Below, piece after piece: positions 11,193-23,804 of a stretch of DNA of 64,000 bases (the stretch's first letter is position 1; every line of letters starts with the position of its first letter). Both the position numbers and the translations under genes were made by a program. Source of the stretch: Ciborinia camelliae. Taxonomy: Eukaryota > Ascomycota > Leotiomycetes > Helotiales > Sclerotiniaceae. Under the pieces are notes generated by a model. That model ran no database searches. It was not told where the DNA came from and worked only from the letters and a program-made list of their open reading frames with translations. The stretch spans positions 1,523,795-1,587,794 of the forward strand of contig JANPYM010000003.1 in assembly GCA_025890175.1 (NCBI GenBank). The letters run 5' to 3'.

Positions 11193-13082
11193 ATGAGAGA
11201 CCATTCGAATAACTCATCCAGTATTCCTAGATATGGTGGTACAGATCAAGTTGGAGAGAACCCCAAAACAGGAGTTGGATCACCAAGCGATCACAGCCAA
11301 GGTAGAACACCATTTCAAAAGATTTGTCTAGTTGTCGCAGTTCGTAGTTTCTAATTCGTAGATAGAGGAAGATGAATCGGCATATCAAACTAATGACGAG
11401 CGCCGTCAAATTGGCCCCATTTCCGCCATATTCCTAATCTTCAACCGCATGATCGGAACCGGAATCTTCTCGACTTCAAGTACCATTCTTGCGCTTTCCG
11501 GGTCTGTCGGCCTTGCACTTTTTATCTGGGTTGCAGGTATGCTGATTGCCGCTGCCGGTCTTGCGACATATATGGAGTTTGGTACAGGACTTCCACGGAA
11601 CGGCGGTGAAAAGAATTATCTCGAATATGTTTTCAGGAAGCCAAAATTCCTCGTCACTAGTATGTATGCTATGTATGTCGTACTACTCGGCTGGGCAGGT
11701 TCAAATTCCGTAGTATTTGGTGAGTATATCCTAAGTGCCGCTGAAGTTGAAGTAACTCGGTGGAATCAGCGTGGAGTCGGATTGGCCTGTATCACATCCG
11801 CTTTCTTGATCCATGGGTTTTCTGTAAAATGGGGGTTGAGGCTCCAGAATCTTTTGGGTATCATTAAGCTTCTGATTCTTCTCTTAATCATCATCTCGGG
11901 TTTTGTCGCGCTTAGCGGCCATCTGAAAATTGAGAAGCCAAACAATTTCACAAATGCTTTTGAGGGGACAACTGGTAGCGCGTAAGTGAACCCCCCTCAC
12001 CCCCCCCCCAAATTCCTCATCATCATCTGACTTGTGTAGATATGGAGTTGTAACAGCTCTCTACAACGTCATCTGGAGTTATATCGGCTACAGCAATGCC
12101 AATTATGCGCTCTCCGAAACCAAAAACCCAGTTAAAACACTCAAGATAGCTGCACCAACGGCTCTTGCGATTGTTGGTGTGCTTTATATGCTTGCAAATG
12201 TTGGTACTTCTCAAGATTTTGATGGAGAACGATACTAATGTAGACTTAAGATTGCATATTTTGCCGCCGTGCCGAAGGAAGAAATCATGACTTCGGGCCG
12301 TATTTTGGCAGCGTCCTTTTTCAGAAACATGTTCGGACCCCGTGCCGAACGTGTACTGTCCGTTTTTGTTGCCCTTTCAGCTTTTGGGAATGTTCTTAGT
12401 GTCATCTTCTCGCAGGGTAGAAGTAAGTTGTTCTACTTAACTCCTCTCGCAATATCATGCTTATCATTAGTAGTTGTCCAAGAAATTGGCCGAGAAGGTA
12501 TTTTGCCATTCTCCCAGCTTTGGGCAAGTAACAAGCCTTTCAATACACCATTCATGGGACTCTTCGAGCACTGGCTTGTGTCTGTGATAATTATGTTGGC
12601 TCCACCACCAGGAGATGCCTACAATTTTATTCTCAAGTATGTCCTCAGTCTTTTGAGATCTTGTGATCATATAACTAATATCATCCAGTGTCATTTCGTA
12701 TCCACTTGCGGTGGTGAATGTCTTCGTATCCCTGGCTTTGCTTATTCTTTACATTCGACCCTTCTCGCCTGATCGCCATCCCCAACACTGGGCTCCACCT
12801 TTCCGAGCCACTTGGCCAGTGGTGTTATTTTTCCTCCTCTCGAATGTATACCTTGTTGTTGCACCATTTGTCCCACCCAGTGAGGGGCAGAATGTATACA
12901 AGAGTTTGCCATATTACCTTCATTGCATTGTTGGAATTGCATTTTTCGGCGCAGGTGCTATCTATTGGTTTATCTGGGCACAAATCCTACCCAGAATTGG
13001 TGGATACAAGCTTGTTAGAGAGCAAATTGTAACGGCCGATGGATGGAGTGGAAATGTTTTTAGAAGAGTGAAATCGGAATAG
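11193..13082 (+). CDS. APC-superfamily amino-acid permease, methionine permease (MUP1) type
   Basis: Six exons give a continuous 538-residue protein: 11193-11301, 11366-11981, 12040-12199, 12251-12422, 12471-12636 and 12689-13082. After a hydrophilic N-terminus of about 60 residues comes the first membrane segment with MIGTGIFSTSSTILALSGSV, the Gly-rich TM1 signature of LAT-type APC permeases. GLPRNGGEKNYLEYVFRKPK, the TM6 region YSNANYALSETKNPVKTLK, AYFAAVPKEEI and SQGR-QEIGREGILPF follow, all typical of fungal high-affinity methionine permease relatives; about 12 membrane helices are visible. It should import a neutral amino acid at the plasma membrane. Substrate assignment is by family only. 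Intron 3 is odd: the only junction that preserves the frame uses a GTTGGT donor and a TTAAG acceptor, while a nearby GTACTT/TGTAG pair would break the frame. Confidence 0.92.
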
Positions 13083-13503
13083 TAAAGAAGAGGAAAGGAA
13101 CAAACCATGAGTACCACAGAGATTGTACTCAAATAATAGTAATAATAGTAATGATAATTGGCAATTCAATATATACACAAGCTGATCGGCTGTAGGAGAT
13201 CAAAGGGTTGAAGTTGTTGATGTTGATGTCGATATATTATTAGGTCAACGGTATATTAAGGTTGAGATATGACTGATATCCATCTACGCTAACCCAACCC
13301 CTTATCTAATCTAGCTTACGTAAGTACCCGCTTCCCGCCTCCAAATATCCAAAGACCATGTTCACAAAGCACCGATACCGATGTCAACTCATCTTGCAGG
13401 AAATACACAGCGCATAACAATAATGCTTCATTGAGACCCACATACCTCTAGATGCCTCAAATATCGTTTCTCTCTCATCACGCAAAATATTATCTGCAAA
13501 ACA
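13083..13503. other. Short spacer between permease and next gene
   Basis: AT-rich 420 bp holding the permease 3' region and the next gene's leader; nothing else recognised. Confidence 0.4.
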
Positions 13504-14802
13504 ATGGCACCACTTCTTGAAGATCCTCGAATCCGTCAAACCTGGAACCAATTATCACAAAATGCGGAACATGCTACTGAGAATGCTGCAGCGGGAATTT
13601 GGAACTTTCAGCATAATTATATAAACCCTTGCTTTTCGGCCATTGGAAACAGCTTAGATACGTGCTCGGCCCAGTGCTTTCCAGGACAAGAAGAAAGGGC
13701 CAGGAGATTAAGAGAAAGAGGGCGGACAAGAGGGCGCGCGGAATTTAGTTTTGACTTTTATGATGATTGGGATGAAGATGAAGGGATATTAGGAGGATGG
13801 GGAACCGATGAGCTGGATAGGTTGTTGGCAGGAAGTGGATCGCATTCTGGAAATGTGAATGAAGCGCCGAGGAGGAAGAGAGGAATGAGTTACGGGACGC
13901 GAGGAAAACAGAAAGGATTAGAAGGCGACCCTACAATTATACCTAGTACAAGCGCTTTGGGATTTCTAGGACGACTACCATGGAAATTGGGAGGAACATT
14001 AAGATACAAACCCAGCGCGGCAGATTTGCAAGAACATCCCGGAGCACATCGATCGGATTATAATGGAGTTGGTCAAGAAGCAGATGCATTGATGGGAGAC
14101 GATCTGGACGATGATGCGCGGGATTTCATGAGGGAACATGCGAGGAATAGGAGTTCGACACAAAGTTCTGGAGAGACTTCTGATTCGTTTCGATCAAGAG
14201 GGGATTTATTCCCCAGTGATGAAGAAGACGCGGTACCTCTGAGTGACGAGTTTGCAATGGTACTTGAAAGACGAAATACAAACTCCGGCACAGATGATAG
14301 AAGTAGTGGTAAAACGCGAAGTAGTAAAGGAAAAAGGCCTGCAAGATCAAGAAATGTATCAAGGACTACACAATCATCACAAACATCACGACCAGGACGC
14401 CGCGCAGGCTCAGGAACGTCATTGCCAACTACGCCAGACCTCTCAGGTCCCGATATGATTGCCACCCCATCAATTGAGGATTTACGACTGGAAGAGGAGA
14501 GGATACGCTTAGAAGAAGATGAAGAAGTGGAAAGAAAACGACAGGCTGCTTTACGATTAGCACAGGAACGAGGACTTCATGCAGAGAATGCAATTGAATC
14601 CATATCGTCGGAACCAAAACAAGACCTAGAGACGGTAGAGGATTTACCTACTCCGCATGATAGAGTTGAGGTTGCACATCCCAGCGAGTCAAATTCGATT
14701 CCCTCCGCGTCACAGCATGACAAGGAACGATTGGAAATAAAGGATAATGATGACGACAACGGAAACGATTTTGTTCCTGCGAGATTACCCAATTTTTGTT
14801 AA
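13504..14802 (+). CDS. Conserved-looking fungal protein of unknown function, 432 residues
   Basis: Single exon from an ATG in good context (AAAACAATGGC). The first 70 residues are ordered-looking and Cys-containing (NPCFSAIGNSLDTCSAQCFPG). A basic/acidic segment follows (RLRERGRTRGRAEFSFDFYDDWDEDE), then a Gly/Leu block ending in LGFLGRLPWKLGGTLRYKP. From about residue 200 the chain is low-complexity, with many Ser, Arg and Asp/Glu, and includes a predicted charged helix (EDLRLEEERIRLEEDEEVER...). No signal peptide, membrane helix or catalytic motif is seen. The long intact frame and coding-like composition support a real gene. I recall similar architecture in uncharacterised filamentous-fungal proteins but cannot name a function. 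Confidence 0.83.
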   Translation: MAPLLEDPRIRQTWNQLSQNAEHATENAAAGIWNFQHNYINPCFSAIGNSLDTCSAQCFPGQEERARRLRERGRTRGRAEFSFDFYDDWDEDEGILGGWGTDELDRLLAGSGSHSGNVNEAPRRKRGMSYGTRGKQKGLEGDPTIIPSTSALGFLGRLPWKLGGTLRYKPSAADLQEHPGAHRSDYNGVGQEADALMGDDLDDDARDFMREHARNRSSTQSSGETSDSFRSRGDLFPSDEEDAVPLSDEFAMVLERRNTNSGTDDRSSGKTRSSKGKRPARSRNVSRTTQSSQTSRPGRRAGSGTSLPTTPDLSGPDMIATPSIEDLRLEEERIRLEEDEEVERKRQAALRLAQERGLHAENAIESISSEPKQDLETVEDLPTPHDRVEVAHPSESNSIPSASQHDKERLEIKDNDDDNGNDFVPARLPNFC

Positions 14803-16967
14803 TAGCATCGATTCGAGAGAGCGCTAATTTATCACCTTAAGCCTCCAAAACACCATGTGATATGGCCACAAATCTACATTTGATAGATTGAATAATACCA
14901 AAACCAGATTCGTTAGCGCCAATCGATTTAACCCAAAATAACACTCATCTTTCGTCTTCCAGAGGTACGAAATATTATCAAATGAAATTTCACAGTACTT
15001 CGATCGGGAAGTAATCCCTTTGCTATTGGTCTGAAACCAATAGGACTTAGCGAAGCCTGCGACATCAAGCTGGAAGCATACAAAAGATGTCTTGCTTCAT
15101 CTCAATGCTTATCACAGCCTCCAGCTAATTATCTGACTACGGCATCTACTTAGATATGGCCAGACTGTTGGAGCTAGGAATATATTCATGCAAAGTACAA
15201 TTCAAGAAAATCTACAAGAATGTGACGACGAACGACGAGACAAATGATCTAGGGACGGGTATGGGAATTGGGGGCAGAGCGAGGCGTGAGAGGGGATAGG
15301 GAAGGGAGAGGTAAATTCCTGCAACAGGCGTTCCATGGAGAAGAAAGAAGGATATGCGAAGTGCTCGCTATACTTGAATAATAATGACCTGTTTAATAAT
15401 CACGGGAGTTTGGCCTTGATGTAATATTTATAGTATGGGAGGGGGGATGATCTTCAAATATACAATAAAACTATTAACCGGATTCGGTTAATAATAAAGA
15501 CTGATTCGGTTCTATCTATAATCGAAGCTGATATAATTCCTATCTCCCCATATACCCCTTTTTTCACTTTCCATTTTTCTCTATTTCACCGATCTGTTAT
15601 CTCCTAAAGCTTCTAATATGCCATAGAATTTGGTTATTGGAATAGCCGAATGGTTCTTAACCGCCCCCTTTCTGCCTTTCCCAACCCTTCCTCTTTTCAG
15701 TTTTCACTCTTCGACTCAGCTACTAATATATCAACTCCTCGGTTCCGACGTACTTTTAACGATCACAAGGCGTGAGTTTATTCCCCACCGTCTTGAAGTA
15801 TATCCTCAATAATTAGCGAGTTGAGATCGGTCGATCAATGAAAGCGCATACTTAGTGCAACGACAAATTATATGCATGCTATATACAACTCGACACTATG
15901 ATTTTAATATCTAAGCATGTCATAACACGGCGTGCATACATATTTCATTCAATGAAGATCCAAATTTGAATCGGGGTTCCAAGCTTCGTTGGGGGGTGGA
16001 AGGGAGGGGGGGTAAATGTATTACTACCTAATTATCTATATTTTCGAGGAATTACTTGGCGGTGGGAAAGCTAGGAACTCTAAATAGGTATCTAGATATG
16101 ATTTGTAGAATGGGGAATAGCTTCACGTTGGTGTTTACATGAGTATAGAATACCTACATACAATGAACCAGATTGGGATCGTTATCATATACTAGCAGTG
16201 CCTAGGTATCTGCAGTTATCCAGACGAGAAGTTATAAGGTTACCTAACTAGTAGATATAGTTAAAAATCAAGGGTAGTGAACGCCATATCTTTCCTTGCC
16301 GATGCTAAATGCTGCCTAAGTAGTGCTACCTAAGTAATGCAACACAATTCAATACACGCGTATTGAACTTTAAAGGTCTGAAACTTTTTACCCTTCGAGT
16401 ATACCGGCGAGTTTGACGGCGGCATAGTGCCAGCTTGGAAGTGGAGTGAGGTGCAGCGTCTGGGTGTTGTTTTTGGGAAACTGGTGGGTGGGTTTGTGGG
16501 AGTTTGGGAGATATTATTCTGTTGGTTTATGCAGACTTTTATGATCAATATATCTTCTTTCTTTAGCATAACAAAACAATACCAATAATATCATAAATTC
16601 ATCAACTCATAGCTACTGTATGTATCTGTATCTCATATGTGTTCTTAAACGCAAAGGAATGCAAGGTATTGAATAGAATAGGTACAAGAAGATTGCTTTG
16701 CTGTGAGATACCCGAGGTATGCCATAGTATTGTGTGCCAATAACCTACAATTTTCATACCCCTGTCCATATCTCTATGCAACTTGTTTCCATTCTCTTTC
16801 AATAACCCAAAAAGAAAAGTTTGTTCAAGAAGTAAAAAGGGCTCGCCTTGCGAGAAAGAAGTGTATGTGTATGCATTTCCTTCCTTGGATGAAGCAATCA
16901 TTCATGCTTCACCCACTGCATACACCGACCGAAAGAGCAAGATGGATAAAAAAACCAGACAAACAAT
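14803..16967. other. 2.2 kb gene-free spacer
   Basis: Intergenic region between the convergently oriented unknown gene and the DUF1996-WSC gene. It holds a perfect 8-bp stem (CTATTGGT...ACCAATAG, 15023-15043) and a repeated GATTCGGTT word at 15481-15514. Short open frames at 16330-16981 have no domain and overlap on both strands. Confidence 0.45.
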
Positions 16968-18963
16968 CTAGCTCAGCTTAGCATGTCTATGCAAATGTCT
17001 CATCATCCTCTTCTCCTTCTTACCAGCGCCCGCCTTCGAATAAACACTCAACGCCAACCCACCACCACAAGTCTCGGTCCCGTTCCCATCACAAGCCATG
17101 TTACACTCACTCGCCTCCAATGTCTTGGTGGGTAAGCTATCACCACAGAAACATTGACCTCCATATTCAGTTCCAGCTACACTAAATCCTTTTGCCGAGC
17201 AATATGTGACGCAAGCAGTATTTGATACAGCATCGACTCCGAGATTGGCAAATTCGATACCGGATAGTGAACGATTGGGTTCTTGGTCCGCGTAGCAGCC
17301 CGCGTATTTGTAGCCTGAGATTGCTTGAGCGGTTCGCGGTGGATGGCTGGAGCCGGTGGGAGCTGGATTGCCAGCGGTCACGGAGATGGTCTTGTAGATC
17401 ATGGTGTGTGCGTAGACAGTCACCATGGATGTGTATACAAGACCTCCCGATGTAATGACGCTGGAGGATATGGAGGCTACGACATCACTGCCTGTTGGTG
17501 TTGCGAAACTAGTAACGGTTGAGGCTTCACTGTGGGTACCGGTTGGAGAATTCTCGTTTGATGCGGGGGTTGCTGATGTTTGGTGGATGGGGTTCGAAAT
17601 GCTAGGGACAGATACTGGTACTGATGCTGCTGATGTAGCGACTGATGCAACAGAAGATGCGATATTGGATACAGAAGCCGGAACAGAAATATCCGGAAAA
17701 GCAGTGGCAACTACTACTGAAGCTTTTGAAGAGCCGGATGGACTAGCAACACCAGTAACATTTACGCCCCACTTGCCGATAGGGTTGTTACCTGGCAATT
17801 TCGACATGGATCCATTGACAACTTCATTGACTGGTGAATCGATGTTACAGCTTGTAGTTGGGTCATTCAAACCACCGATGAGACCTGGACAATGGTCCAT
17901 TCCGATATCACCTGCATCGCAGTTATCGATAATTTGTTGAAGAGTTTCCACATCCCAACCCGAAAGCTATGAACTGGTTAGTATGATGAAAGCGCCATGT
18001 AGAGCGGAGATTCAACTTACGAAATCACCGTGGAGGCTGTAACCGGTTGGATCTCCGTTGGAAAGAACAAAAGGTTGTTTTCCTTGTCCTGGTGTCCATT
18101 GACCATCAAAGAGAGGAGTGTTGTAGTAAACCTCATAAAAAAGATGAGGAGTATGAACCCAGCCTTCTGGACAATTACCGTTCGTTGGCCAATCCATATT
18201 CTTCTTATAGTCGGTCAAGCCAACAGCTGGGTTGTAGCACGATGGGAAATGAATATCAAGACGCATAGGTGAAGCGTATCCATCACAATTTATATCTGGG
18301 AATCCAACGCCAGCCCCTTTGTTTACTGGGTCTTCAATTCCTACACCGTGCAATCCATCTGAGTCAGTCGGGTACGCTGGGAGACTGTAATCGGAACGAG
18401 GACAGGTGATTTGGATTGGCTGGGGAGTTCCGGCTGAGTAGTCGACAACAGATCCTGCACCGCCAGCTGGAGGAGTACGAAGCTCTGGGTTACCGATTAC
18501 CATTCGATGACCTGGTTGGAAAGCGGTGATCTTGTCGGTGGTAGGTTCAAAACTTGCAAAGTGTCAGTTTATCTGTCAACGAAATACATAAAAATTTCAT
18601 GACCTACAAGTAATAGACGTTCATATAGAACATAGGTACGGCTGTGATATTGGTAGAGTCATTTGGATCCACGAAATACAATGATGGAGTCCAGTAGTTG
18701 CTCTTATCGTTCTTGACAAGTGATGAAGTGCAGTTAGATGATAAAGCAGTGGTATCTCCCATAGTCTCAGCAAAAGCACTTCCTCCCTGAATTGTATGAA
18801 CGTGTCCACCAACCGTTCCAGGGTTGATGATTGGATCCATACGGGCCGTAAGAAGAGGACCTGTTCCATAGAAGTGGTTGACTGCGAATGTTCTTTGAGT
18901 TGCAGAGTATGCAGTTGCCGAAGCGGCGAATGTGCCCACAAGGGCTAATTTTGAGAAGACCAT
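16968..18963 (-). CDS. Secreted DUF1996 protein with C-terminal WSC domain
   Basis: Three exons on the minus strand, 18963-18608, 18552-18021 and 17966-16968, give 628 residues with all junctions in frame (introns 55 and 54 nt). Residues 1-18 form a signal peptide (MVFSKLALVGTFAASATA). The DUF1996 domain spans roughly residues 30-320: MDPIINPGTVGGHVHTIQGG near the start, then FEPTTDKITAFQPGHRMV, the Cys-rich PDINCDG and DIHFPSC stretch, and YSLHGDFLSGWD. A Ser/Thr/Val-rich, probably O-glycosylated linker of about 130 residues leads to a WSC domain (YKYAGCYADQEPNRSL, QCFCGDSLP, CNMACDGNGTETCGG). WSC domains bind carbohydrate and DUF1996 proteins are common secreted fungal proteins, so a cell-wall or extracellular role is likely. 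The tail is basic (KKEKRMMRHLHRHAK). No membrane anchor is seen after the WSC. Confidence 0.95.
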
Positions 18964-21900
18964 ATTGGTAAAATGAGTTCAAATAGTGGAGCTCAGTTTT
19001 ATAATATGATATTTGAAATTTAATAGCTTTGGAAGCTAAAGGATCGTTGAGAGGTGATCGAAAAACACAAGAGGTACTTGCCTCGATTGGTTTTCAGCAG
19101 AATAGAAGAATCTGTATCAACAGAGTAGGGTTGCAGGGGAAGGAATGAATAGCACGCTAAGAACGAATAAATGAGTGTGATGTACAAAGGTACAGAAAGT
19201 GTTGAGGTGGATTTCAAAAGAGAGTGAAGAAAGGAATCATGATATTGAGGACAAGTACGGAATCTTATATGACTATGACCCTCAGTTCCTTACAAAAGTA
19301 ATCCCCACATCAGCGCGGGAAATCATATGATTGTACACTAGTACATGTACGAAGGAAAATTAAGGTGAAAAAACAATCAGCCCAGAAACGGGATGCATTC
19401 CCCCCCCTATGTGTTACCATTTGCTGGCTTGTGCTGATATGACAGGTTACTATAACAAGCCAACAGTGAATGAAACGATTGGTAAGGGGAAACGACAAGG
19501 AGTGTGAAAAAAATGAAGAGATCCGCGCGGAAATGTGCTTAACGTTGCTTTGGTCGTAAAAATAAGTTAGTCGGGATGTAGGAATCCAAATTGTAGGGTT
19601 AGGTTAGGGGTAAAGGAAATGCTAGAAAAGATTGGTAAGATTTATTGGTTCGTTGGTTCGTTGGATTCTAGTTATAAGATTTTGGTACCTGATATCCGGA
19701 CATCCGGCCCCCGGGTAGACCCTTCGATTACAAGGGGGAAGTTGGACTGCGGGGGCTATCTTATTGGACAAGAAGAGACGAACCTATTTCGTGGAGGAGT
19801 AAGGAAGTAACCCCAAGTAATCCTTCTGAAACAATTTTATAAGATCTTACCTTATTAATGCAACTATTCCATAGCCATTTCTTGCTAACTCGGCCACTTG
19901 GCATCTAATCGATTGTTTCGAAACAATGAACCGAGTCAAAAAAAAGTCTAGATTATCTCGCTACCAAAAGGCTCAGCCTACTGTACTATACAAACAAAGC
20001 GAACCCCCTACAACCGATCTCACCAATCAACAAGGTTATCAAAGCGTAGGGATGAATATTGCTTTTCCGTGAATTTTCCCCTGAAGGCGTTTTTTAATTT
20101 ATTCTTCTGATTTCTAATGGATAAAATGATCTGCTCTTAAGCTCTTAGAGTTTCGAAATATGTACTATCCCATATCAATCTTATTACACAAGACTAACCT
20201 AAGGTTACCCACGAGTACACCATTTAGATTTGATTATTATTACAGTTAACTGTTGTTATATTATAAGCTTACTGGCAACTGCACGTCACGGAAATCATTT
20301 AGATTGATCGTGTGATTTGGCGGAGGTAAATCTCTCCCCTTTGATGAAATATGGAGATTTTTCATATTCTCATTTCGAATGAATATCCAACATCTATAAA
20401 ATTAGAAAACCATAATGGTGATATTAAGAAGGATTTTAGATTATCTAACCATACTCCTGGAATCCTTTTCGGCTTTGCCGCCTTTCGAAATCGCCTTCCG
20501 ATTAGAACGAGGCCCGCATATCTGGCAATGATATTAATCCCTCGCCCAAGATCCAGATGAAAGACTGGTAGAAAAGCTCATTGGCATTGAATCATATCCG
20601 GGAATAAGTGTTAAGTTCACAGTTCAAGGTGGTGATATATATCCGGGAATATTTGATTAATGATTTGCTCTTTAGTTCCCTTAAAAATCCTATGGATAAC
20701 CTTTGATCCTTTCAGCGTGACATTAGGAGTATACGAAAGAGATTGCAACATTCTCGAGTCTCTTCTCATTCTTCTGAAAATACCTAAGCCTCAATGGAAA
20801 GGGGCTGGATTATGACCGAAGAATCGAAGTGAGCTTCTCAATCCTTCTGATTTCGAGGGCGTGATTGGAATATGGCTGGTGTCTTCATGTTTGAAATCCA
20901 CATGTGAATAATCACCGGGATATCAAGATCATGAAGAAATGATACCAAAGAAAATTCAATGAAATAACATTTCACATAGGACAACCGTCAGACAAACATA
21001 GACTCTCTTCAAATCTTCTATCATAGGATACGCGGAAGATATTAATTACGTGCAGTATGTTGAGATGTTGAGCTTAGACCCTACCCCAAAAAACATCGTC
21101 AAACAAAAAAAAGGCCGTGAAGCGTCACTAAAATCAATAACAAGGACCCTCTCTGATCTTGACCCCTCATTTCAATCAACATATATAAATTGATGGATCA
21201 TTATGAACAAGGAATCCTTATCCATTGCGCACTCGGCCGATCATTCGATTTCTATAGTCTAAGAAAAGGTTCAATGGTAACATCAGCGGCAATAACTCAG
21301 TGCCACCGCGCAATTTACAGTAAAGAATGCAAAACCCCTAGTAGACAGCTGTATTTCCCCTCCATTGGGTTTCAAACCATGCTTCAATTTGTCCTAAATC
21401 ATTCCCCTGCATAATGGCGATGCAGTGCCCATTGTGCAGTGTTACATCGGCGTTTGCGGTCAATTGAAGAAAATAGATATCAGCGCAGGACGGCAGCACT
21501 TCCTCTTGTACGTACTTCGGAGAAAAAGATAAGATACTAGAGAATTTCTGATGCTTTGTGGAAATTACTTTCATGGGAAGATCGACGAATGAATGGCTCA
21601 GACCTTCTGCACTCATAAGGCTTACGCCATCGGCTCTCTACTAGAAAAGTCTTTTACTGTATGCATCTAACTGACTGCGCTGACTATGCTGATTCCAGAA
21701 TCTTTCCCATCATCTATCTTATGGCACATGCTGATATCCAAGGGAACAATCCCTCAACAAACCGATAAGCCAACAAACAAACAAACAAGAGAAAAATGAA
21801 ACATGCAGGTAATCAATGCTGTATACCTCGATCGAATTTACACGGATAGTAACATAAATACGTAGACCACGGCCGCCGACATCGAGCTCATCTCCTGCAT

Positions 21901-22580
21901 GGCGATTTCGTGGTAAGAGTCGCGCTCTAATGGAAACATTCTCGGAAGAACTGAGGTCCAATGATCATAAGTTTGTATAAGGCGCCTAGATAAAGTGCAT
22001 GTAACGGTACACGACCATCTTTTGTACCAAATTACTGGAATGTAGTGTTATACGCACTCGTGGTTCGTACCTTACTCACTTGCACTTGCACATTGGCACT
22101 TGCTGCGGGAGGAGAGTTCACATGCATTTTACATGTGGTTGTGGTTGATGTGGTTGGAGGTTGCGATTTGAGTGAAGCATCAATTGAACTTTCAACAACT
22201 CCAAATTTGCAAAACGATAGAATGCCCAGTGGTAATATAACCAAAACCAATATTCTAACTCCCCTCGATGAGTTAAAATATCGTATATCGTAGATACTAT
22301 AAACACGTGCCCTGTCATTCATCAAAAGAATGACTGCCAAGAGGTTGCTCATCAGAAATGATCGATGCACCAACCAGCCTACAATGGGCAAATGGGCATA
22401 ACTCGAGTACGTGGACAATAGAACAAACACACTGAAGCGATAAGAGATAAGAGAATTTATTTTCCTTACTGCCCCTCCATTTCTCAATCTCAATCATTAA
22501 CACATCACCACGACCACCGTCATTCCATTCCACAAGTTCCACTCCTCCTCTTCTAATCCGATATTCAAATCTTTCTCACC
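18964..22580. other. 3.6 kb gene-free spacer
   Basis: Divergent intergenic region between the DUF1996-WSC gene (minus) and the CobW gene (plus). Several 60-150-codon open frames exist on both strands (for example minus 21616-21338 and 22493-22032), but none has a recognisable domain, a signal peptide followed by a sensible chain, or splice support. It contains short AT-rich islands near 20240-20290 and 20380-20440. Confidence 0.45.
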
Positions 22581-23804
22581 ATGTCACCCACCCCCATAAC
22601 AATTCTCACCGGTTTCCTGGGCTCAGGAAAAACGACTCTAATCCTCAACCTCCTTCCCCAACTCCGCGCCCTCAACCCCTCATACCGTCTCGCCCTCCTC
22701 AAAAATGAATTCGGAGATTTAGCCGTCGACTCCCAGCTCGCTTCTTCCTCTTCGATAACTTCCGTGCGCGAAATGCTTAACGGGTGTATATGTTGTAACC
22801 TGGTTGGATCTCTATCTTCCGCGCTTCAAGAATTGCAGGAGAGTTTACCAAATAAGGTTAACGAGTCGACGGGGAAGGAAGAGAAGGGGAGTCTGGATAG
22901 AATTATAATTGAGACGTCAGGGTCAGCATTCCCTGCTACGTTGGCTATGGAAGTCAATAGGATTGCGAGGGAAACGAAAGGGGCTTATGTTTTGGATGGA
23001 GTGATATCAGTTATTGATGTAGAGAATTGGAAGGGATATGAAGATACCAGTTATACGGCCAGATTACAGGCGAAATATACGGATTTGGTGGTTTTTAATA
23101 AGTGGGAGGGAGTGAGTGAGAGGAGGTTTGATGAATGTTTGGATAGATTGGGGGATTTGGAGGTTCAGGTTGCGTGGGTCAAGAGTGATAAAGGTTCGGT
23201 GGGTGTAGATGTTGTATGCGGGGTTGACGGGGGATTGGCTAGGGGATTGCTGGATGATGTTAATGGTAATGGGAAAAGTCATGATCATACAAACGGAGAT
23301 CATAAACACGAACATTCCCATGATCATCAATCCGAAGTCGAAGTTCTATCCATAACCCTCACATCATCCTCCCCCTCTTCAACAGTCTCCCTCGCGCCAC
23401 TCACCAAACTCCTCACCTCAGCACTTAAAGACGAAATATACCGCATCAAGGCAGTTTTATCCTCAAGTTCCCCCATCCCATCTTCCGATTCATCACTCTC
23501 ACCACCAGAATCCCTGACCTCCGCAGCTTCATCTTCATCCAACTCTATCTCTGATCTTGCACCAAGACCTGCAAAATATATACTCAATTGGGCTTTTGGT
23601 CGTTGGACCAGCACAAAAATGGAAGAACAACAATTGGAAAGGGAACATGAGAGTAGTCAAGGAGAAGGCGTGGTATTGAGAATGACGATTGTGACGGCAA
23701 GGGATGAGAGTAATAAATGGAAGAAGAGGATTGAAGGGGGTGGGTGGGTAGAGGTCGAGGGAGGGAATGGAGCGGGAGAATTAAAGGTGGCGAGGATTTT
23801 GTGA
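22581..23804 (+). CDS. CobW/COG0523-family GTPase, putative zinc chaperone (ZNG1/CBWD-like)
   Basis: Single exon, 407 residues. Walker A is GFLGSGKTTL at residues 11-20. KNEFGD follows at about 41, then the metal-binding CxCC signature NGCICC with Cys69, Cys71 and Cys72. The ETSG switch motif is at 111-114 and the base-specificity motif NKWE at 173-176 (usually NKxD; here Glu replaces Asp). A His/Asp-rich segment at about 233-250 (SHDHTNGDHKHEHSHDHQ) is a typical extra metal ligand cluster. The C-terminal CobW_C domain includes KYILNWAFGRWT. Members in eukaryotes transfer zinc to methionine aminopeptidase; others handle cobalt or nickel. Zinc is the likeliest metal, by family. A Ser-rich insertion (about residues 295-330) interrupts the C-terminal domain. 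Confidence 0.93.
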   Translation: MSPTPITILTGFLGSGKTTLILNLLPQLRALNPSYRLALLKNEFGDLAVDSQLASSSSITSVREMLNGCICCNLVGSLSSALQELQESLPNKVNESTGKEEKGSLDRIIIETSGSAFPATLAMEVNRIARETKGAYVLDGVISVIDVENWKGYEDTSYTARLQAKYTDLVVFNKWEGVSERRFDECLDRLGDLEVQVAWVKSDKGSVGVDVVCGVDGGLARGLLDDVNGNGKSHDHTNGDHKHEHSHDHQSEVEVLSITLTSSSPSSTVSLAPLTKLLTSALKDEIYRIKAVLSSSSPIPSSDSSLSPPESLTSAASSSSNSISDLAPRPAKYILNWAFGRWTSTKMEEQQLEREHESSQGEGVVLRMTIVTARDESNKWKKRIEGGGWVEVEGGNGAGELKVARIL

